Shown here piece after piece: positions 30,915 to 35,649 of a DNA stretch of 35,649 bases. Source of the stretch: Parabacteroides goldsteinii. Lineage in GTDB: Bacteria; Bacteroidota; Bacteroidia; Bacteroidales; Tannerellaceae. The stretch spans positions 1 through 35,649 of the forward strand of contig NZ_JADNBB010000047.1 of the NCBI RefSeq assembly GCF_015550595.1, written 5' to 3'. The first letter of the stretch is position 1, and every line of letters begins with the position of its first letter. Both the position numbers and the translations under genes were made by a program. The notes beneath the pieces are model-generated. The model was given only the letters and a program-made list of their open reading frames with translations, was not told where the DNA came from and searched no databases.

Positions 30915-33900
30915 CTATTTTTTCTTCTTCGGAATATTCTCTTCCACAATTTTCTTAAATGCCTCTGCGCAATGTTTGATGTCTTCAAACTCTTGGAGCT
31001 TGCGCCCGGTAAGTCCTTCACTCGTCCATTCATCGTAATACTGAGCATAGATACCAGTATTTGCCTTGTCAAGAAACTCATAGGTAAGAACTACAGGCAA
31101 GTTCTTCAATTGCATTTTGTCTATAATATTTTTGAAATAGGTATAATCCCCATCAATAACAAAGCCAAAGTCTGCTGCAATACGGTAGATGGATTCCCAG
31201 TGGCGTTGCTTTGAGAATACTGATTTCCTGGGGTTATAACCCAAAAGCTCAACGATGCTTTTTTTTAAGATTTCTATGCGCTTTTCTTCCGGCAAATCGT
31301 TTATATTTACAGGATCTGCTGCCATGTTACTATACTCTTCATCGTTATTGATCGTGTATAATCTGGGAGCATAATTAGTTGAGATTGGCTCCGAAGAATT
31401 CGCGTTATCAAGGGGTGTCTCGTTTACATCATGTCCAGCCATTTCCAATTCTGTAATTGACGAACCTGTCGCATAAAAATACATCGATACGATAACGCTG
31501 ATAGCTGCTTCCACTTCTTGTTCTGAGGCTGTGGGCGAGATATGCGATTCGGTGTTACGCCATCCTTTCACTAATGTTAGGTATTGGTACAGCTGTTGTT
31601 TTGCAGTATCGCTGCTATACTTCAACTTCCAAAGACATTTATGAGCATAAATTACATCTTTCCATGTCACATCGGCACCTGCGTTTTGTGGTTGTATTTC
31701 ACGACCATACATCAGGAAATAAAGCTTTTTCAGATAGGCCTCAAACTTCGTTACAAGCAGGTTGAATGCTACAAACTTATCTACGATGGTGGCTTTCTTT
31801 CCATAAAGATTGGCGAAAGCGCGCGTGATAAATATTCCTACACTGTCAAGCGAATCAATTGAGGCTTTTTCAATTACATAGAATACACTATTAAGCACTT
31901 CATCTTGGGAACGCATCGTATGAGCTACCCCCGACAGAGTGGTAGATAGAATCCCGCCAACTATGTTCTTTACTTTTTCTGTATCAAGAGGTTGCTCGCT
32001 TTCTGCAGGTTGCGTCTGATCCGTAGTTTGGTCGGATTGTTCAGCCGACGATGTTTGTTCATCTGATGCCGTATTAACTTTTTCGCCACCATTGAGATAA
32101 GCTGTTAAAATTCGTTCCCTGCTGCTTCCATCAAGAATAAACTCCCTGAGGATTTGATCTGCCTTAGGCATGACGAGACGTGCGGGAATCTCTTTTCCTT
32201 CCACCTTTGCTATGAACTCGCGGGTTTTTACCAGGTCTAATGTCAGTTTCAGATTCTCAAACTGGTTGAACTCGTTCAAATTTTGATCGTTTACACCTCT
32301 GTTGAGTATGTGTTCAAATTGGCTTACGTTTACACCTGTAGCTTCAGCCAGAATCATAATTTGCTTGTGGAGTTCGCGGAGTTGATACTCGGTAATATAA
32401 TCATATATGGTCTTGCCTGGGGCAAGGTGTAAGTCGCCCGACTGTATATCGTGAAGTATGATCATAGCCGTGCGCTGGTCTTTTTGCGAAAGCGTTGCAA
32501 AAGTCTTGTGCAACTCTTTCAAAGCCTCCTTGGTGAGTTCACCTCCCGGTCCGGAGAGGTAGAGGTTTTTAATGAACTTCACAAATTTCGAGTTGATGTA
32601 CTCCGCATCGATGGTACCTGTACCGGTTTCGGTGATATAGGTGTCAATCGGATAGTCGAAATCATCGCGCTCGCCACCTCCTCCGCCTCTGCCTTCAAAC
32701 AGTTCACGATAGCGTTGCAGCAGCGTGAGATAGGTCTGTTCGTCGAGTTCCATCTTCACGCGGGTATAGGTATCACCATGCTGAAACTCATACTCGCTCT
32801 TTTCCCACACAAATCCCTGCAATTTGGCTGCTTCGAGCAGGTGGGTCATTTGGCTGAAGTCCTTTGCAAACATATTTCTATCTTCCCGTGTGTCGGGCAG
32901 ACGTTCGAAGTTGGCTATCTCGTGCGAGCGGAAGATATCGCATATGTGCAGGAACCGCTGGTTGATATTACTCAGATTGCTTTCCAGTTTATCAACAAAT
33001 ACTCCGAGGGGACGGTCCACATACACATCAAGCGCATCGTTGATGTTTTGCTCCATCGTGTAGGGGAAGGAGTAATAGCGAATGATGCCGAAAGGTTTGT
33101 CCGGCCCGAACAACCGGTTGGTGCGCGAGAAGGATTGGATGATATCTACATATCTCATCACCTTGTCCACATAAAGTGTATTCACCCATTTCGAGTCATA
33201 TCCTGTGAGCATCTGTGTAACCACAATAAGCAGGTCAATCTGCTGGTTGTGATCATGTTCTATGCCGATGTAAGGCTTTTTGTGAGCCAATCGTCTGGCT
33301 ACATCTTTCTTATATTTCCCGTAGGTGGCGAGCTGAAAAGTCGTTTCATATTTGCGGTTGTAGTCTTCAAGCATTTCCAATAAGGTGTCTTCTTTAACAA
33401 TGCCTCCGTCGGAATTATCGATGTTGCTGTCGAACACGGCAACCACATTCAGGGAGGGGTACCGCTCTTTGAACAGTTTATAATAGGCAATGGCTTCGGG
33501 TATGTTTTTCGTAGCTAAAATCCCATGAAATTTTCCGTTTTTGCTCAACCGGTCACGGGTGCTCACCATATCTTCTGCTACTTTCAAATGATGAATATCC
33601 TGCTGGTAGATGTCATTGGGTAAATAATACTCAATCCCACGTTTTGTTTCACCTCCTTCGGTGTATGTTTTTGGCATTTGCAACTCGTTGATGAACTTAT
33701 TGTAAATGGCCATTTTATCCTCATCACCTTCTATTTCTTCGATGTGTTTCACCTTCAATTGGGCAAAGGCTGCTTTTTCGCGCAGTTCATCGTCGTTGTA
33801 GGTAGTGATACGATATACATCGAAGCCCAACACGTTATGGTCGGGTATACCATTGGCGATGGTGTATTTGTGTAGCATGTCGCCAAAGAGCGTTTCGGTC

Positions 33901-35264
33901 ATGATTTCGTGGCGGGCATTCTCTTCGAACACGGGTGTACCGGTGAAACCGAAGAGTAGCGCACGGGGAAAATTGTTTTTGATTCCAATTAGCATATCAC
34001 CAAATACGCTACGGTGGCATTCATCGATGATGAACACTAAGCGTTTGCGTCCAATACTGTCAATCTCAGCTTGTGAAATGCCGTTTTTGGAATTGATGTT
34101 AGCCATCTTTTGGATAGAAGTTACGATAAGGCGGTCGTCATTGTCGGTGCTTTTCAGTTTGCTGAGCAGGATGGCTGTGTTTTGCGTATCCTGCACTGCC
34201 TCATCCTCACCTGCGAAGCCTCGGTATTCGTCAAGTGACTGTGTGCTCAACTCGATACGGTCCATCAGGAATACTACCTTGTCGGCATCGCCCGAATTGG
34301 CTATCAGTTGTGCCGACTTAAAGCTGGTCATGGTCTTACCCGAACCTGTGGTGTGCCAGATGAAGCCGCCGCGATGTTGATGGGTGTCCCAGTTGGTTTT
34401 GTGTGTCACATCGCTTATTTTGTTGACGGCAAAATACTGGTAGCTGCGTAGCACTTTCAGCATCTTGTCTTTGTCGTCGGCAATGGTGTAGAAACCCACC
34501 AACTGGTGTGCCATGGGAATGCTCAGCAAGTCAGTAGCCACACGGCGCCAATCACTCACTACAGTATTGTTGAAGTCTGCCCAGTGAAAATAATATTCGG
34601 GTTTGAAGTTTTCTTCTGTACCGGGGTTGGCAAAATAGAGGGTTTCCTCGGGGGTCATGGCTACGAATATTTGTATCATCTTAAAGATGCCACTGCCGAA
34701 CACGCCCTCGTGGGTATAACGTTTGATTTGGAAGGTGGCTTGGCTCACATCCACCCGCGAACGTTTCAACTCCACATGGATGACGGGCATACCATTAATC
34801 AAGAGCATCACGTCGCCTCGCCGGTCACCTCCTAACGGATGGGAGGATTTGAATCGTGGCTGACGTGCTATTTGGTAGCGGGTCTGTCCGGCACTGATTT
34901 CGCGGGCATCGAATATTTTGAGATATACTTCTTTTCCGCAGTTGTTGGTATCGGCGGGGTTGTCTCGTTTGATGCATACTTGTCCACCATTAATCAGCTT
35001 ATTTACGGCATACGGGCTATCGCAACGATTCACCTGATCGATGACCTGGCGCATCTCACTATCGGTCAACGGAGCATTACCCAGTTTGGAAATGTCACGA
35101 TTGTTGCCGTAGATGATAGCGGCCCAATTTTTCACAAGGTCGTTTTCGGTAGGTTGCATGATAACGTTGCTCTCCCAACCATAATGTGGTAGATGGTCGA
35201 CAAGAGCTTGTTCAAAAGTGCTTTCCTTTACGAAGAATTGTGTGTTTGCTGTATCGTTGGGCAT
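30915..35264 (-). CDS. hsdR: type I restriction enzyme R subunit with HEPN-like C-terminal extension
   Basis: A 1449-residue motor/nuclease of a type I restriction system; usual length is ~1000-1100. The HsdR_N nuclease has Asp151 and Glu165-x-Lys167 (GDVMLL, HVELKRS) and a QIKRY motif. The SF2 helicase has Walker A TGSGKT (~306-311), DECH (414-417) and FTGTP (~440-444). The standard part ends near residue 1060. A Gln/Ser/Thr-rich linker (~1066-1095) follows, then an all-helical region with RNTESH (1236-1241), an R-x4-H motif as in HEPN ribonucleases, and a further ~130-residue C-terminal block. It starts 17 bp after the hsdS fragment. Confidence 0.93.
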   Translation of the reverse strand: MPNDTANTQFFVKESTFEQALVDHLPHYGWESNVIMQPTENDLVKNWAAIIYGNNRDISKLGNAPLTDSEMRQVIDQVNRCDSPYAVNKLINGGQVCIKRDNPADTNNCGKEVYLKIFDAREISAGQTRYQIARQPRFKSSHPLGGDRRGDVMLLINGMPVIHVELKRSRVDVSQATFQIKRYTHEGVFGSGIFKMIQIFVAMTPEETLYFANPGTEENFKPEYYFHWADFNNTVVSDWRRVATDLLSIPMAHQLVGFYTIADDKDKMLKVLRSYQYFAVNKISDVTHKTNWDTHQHRGGFIWHTTGSGKTMTSFKSAQLIANSGDADKVVFLMDRIELSTQSLDEYRGFAGEDEAVQDTQNTAILLSKLKSTDNDDRLIVTSIQKMANINSKNGISQAEIDSIGRKRLVFIIDECHRSVFGDMLIGIKNNFPRALLFGFTGTPVFEENARHEIMTETLFGDMLHKYTIANGIPDHNVLGFDVYRITTYNDDELREKAAFAQLKVKHIEEIEGDEDKMAIYNKFINELQMPKTYTEGGETKRGIEYYLPNDIYQQDIHHLKVAEDMVSTRDRLSKNGKFHGILATKNIPEAIAYYKLFKERYPSLNVVAVFDSNIDNSDGGIVKEDTLLEMLEDYNRKYETTFQLATYGKYKKDVARRLAHKKPYIGIEHDHNQQIDLLIVVTQMLTGYDSKWVNTLYVDKVMRYVDIIQSFSRTNRLFGPDKPFGIIRYYSFPYTMEQNINDALDVYVDRPLGVFVDKLESNLSNINQRFLHICDIFRSHEIANFERLPDTREDRNMFAKDFSQMTHLLEAAKLQGFVWEKSEYEFQHGDTYTRVKMELDEQTYLTLLQRYRELFEGRGGGGGERDDFDYPIDTYITETGTGTIDAEYINSKFVKFIKNLYLSGPGGELTKEALKELHKTFATLSQKDQRTAMIILHDIQSGDLHLAPGKTIYDYITEYQLRELHKQIMILAEATGVNVSQFEHILNRGVNDQNLNEFNQFENLKLTLDLVKTREFIAKVEGKEIPARLVMPKADQILREFILDGSSRERILTAYLNGGEKVNTASDEQTSSAEQSDQTTDQTQPAESEQPLDTEKVKNIVGGILSTTLSGVAHTMRSQDEVLNSVFYVIEKASIDSLDSVGIFITRAFANLYGKKATIVDKFVAFNLLVTKFEAYLKKLYFLMYGREIQPQNAGADVTWKDVIYAHKCLWKLKYSSDTAKQQLYQYLTLVKGWRNTESHISPTASEQEVEAAISVIVSMYFYATGSSITELEMAGHDVNETPLDNANSSEPISTNYAPRLYTINNDEEYSNMAADPVNINDLPEEKRIEILKKSIVELLGYNPRKSVFSKQRHWESIYRIAADFGFVIDGDYTYFKNIIDKMQLKNLPVVLTYEFLDKANTGIYAQYYDEWTSEGLTGRKLQEFEDIKHCAEAFKKIVEENIPKKKK

Positions 35265-35281
35265 ATCTTTATTTTTATGGG

Positions 35282-35599
35282 TTATACAAACATTTTATTT
35301 AAGCAGGCGGATTTTATTTGCTTTAGTTTCTCAAGGCGTTGGGTTTCTAAGGAGATTTGGGTGTCGAGGGAACGGAAGAAATTGGCGATTTGGCGCTGTT
35401 CGTCGTATAAAGGATAAACAAAGTCCATATCAACAAATTCCTTAAAACTAATAGAACGTCCATCTCTGATTCCATATGTAATAGTCTTCAGCCTTTCGAT
35501 AAAGTTTTTAGACATAAAAACATACTTCCAATAATAGTCATAATGACGTGAATTGTCTTTAAAACCAAAAGCGGGAGTGTAATTTAAACTCTGTCTGGT
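35282..35599 (-). pseudogene. hsdS: hsdS, 3' fragment (specificity subunit C-terminus)
   Basis: The frame codes for the end of the second target-recognition domain and the C-terminal coiled coil of HsdS (SLNYTPAFGFKDNSRHYD, then PLYDEQRQIANFFRSLDTQI). An in-frame TGA at 35600-35602 cuts it off, and sequence upstream is non-coding with a promoter-like element. An ATG at 35513-35515 could allow a short product of 77 residues. The fragment is consistent with a rearranged or silent hsdS cassette; the functional hsdS and hsdM would be right of the window. Confidence 0.75.
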
Positions 35600-35621
35600 T
35601 CATATTCTAGGAAAATCACTA

Positions 35622-35629
35622 CAAATATA
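35622..35629 (-). promoter_or_regulatory. -7-like element upstream of the hsdS fragment
   Basis: Minus-strand TATATTTG, 23 bp before the fragment's open frame. It could drive hsdR from the broken hsdS end. The -33 region would fall at the window edge and cannot be judged. Confidence 0.35.
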
Positions 35630-35649
35630 ATTTTTCTTTTTGGATTTAC

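Noticed and set aside
32451-33383. 310-codon open frame antisense to hsdR
   Set aside because: It lies wholly inside the conserved helicase part of hsdR and shows no protein-family pattern; the hsdR reading is certain.

Overview
The window looks like chromosome of a Bacteroidales bacterium (Bacteroides/Parabacteroides group). The evidence is the recurrent Bacteroidetes promoter signature (-7 TAnnTTTG with a -33 TTTG about 19-20 bp upstream) before the rRNA leader and all three tRNA genes, the near absence of Shine-Dalgarno sites, and Bacteroidetes-type families (IntDOT-like integrase, MobA/MobB, DUF3408, RteC-like, split HipA). The genus is not proven. Position 1 lies at the 5' end of a 16S rRNA gene on the minus strand, and the right end lies in a broken hsdS. 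The window may therefore be a contig bounded by two repeat-type loci.

Positions 1-9672 are chromosomal backbone. In order they hold an rRNA operon leader with two tandem promoters (minus), a secreted retropepsin-like protease (minus), a sensor kinase/response regulator pair (plus), and a minus-strand operon iorA-iorB-thioredoxin-like-flavodoxin/ferredoxin. The operon is for 2-oxoacid (indolepyruvate-type) oxidation with electron transfer to an Fe-S carrier. After it come mltG, tRNA-Ser(GCT), tRNA-Pro(CGG) and tRNA-Phe(GAA).

From tRNA-Phe rightward lies a mosaic integrative element. A tyrosine recombinase and two small helix-turn-helix proteins sit next to the tRNA. An accessory block (12.0-21.7 kb) follows: a Crp-like regulator, three VOC proteins, GNATs, ABM monooxygenase, flavin reductase, muconolactone isomerase-like protein, nitrilase, AraC regulator, sugar O-acetyltransferase and HAD phosphatase. 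It contains decayed genes: a GNAT with an internal deletion, a frameshifted MmcQ/YjbR gene, a HipBST-like module whose kinase is cut to its first ~60 codons, and a DUF3795/integrase chimera. Then come a frameshifted RteC-like regulator, a third HTH protein, a DODA-type dioxygenase, mobB-mobA, a hairpin-rich likely oriT, and the start of a CTnDOT-like transfer operon (DUF3408, ParA, TraD-like). No coupling protein (MobC) or later tra genes are present, so the element is at best mobilisable by a helper.

From 28.2 kb to the right end is a minus-strand defence island: hsdS fragment -> hsdR -> capV -> CD-NTase -> E2-like protein. The last three form a short, E2-only type II CBASS with a patatin phospholipase effector. 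HsdR is unusually long (1449 aa). It carries a C-terminal helical extension with an R-x4-H motif that resembles a HEPN domain, a possible built-in second toxic activity. The observations most worth following are this fusion, the three HipB-type operators spaced exactly 40 bp apart in front of a toxin-less module, the oriT-like hairpin cluster, and an IorA without its usual C-terminal ferredoxin domain beside a separate ferredoxin gene.
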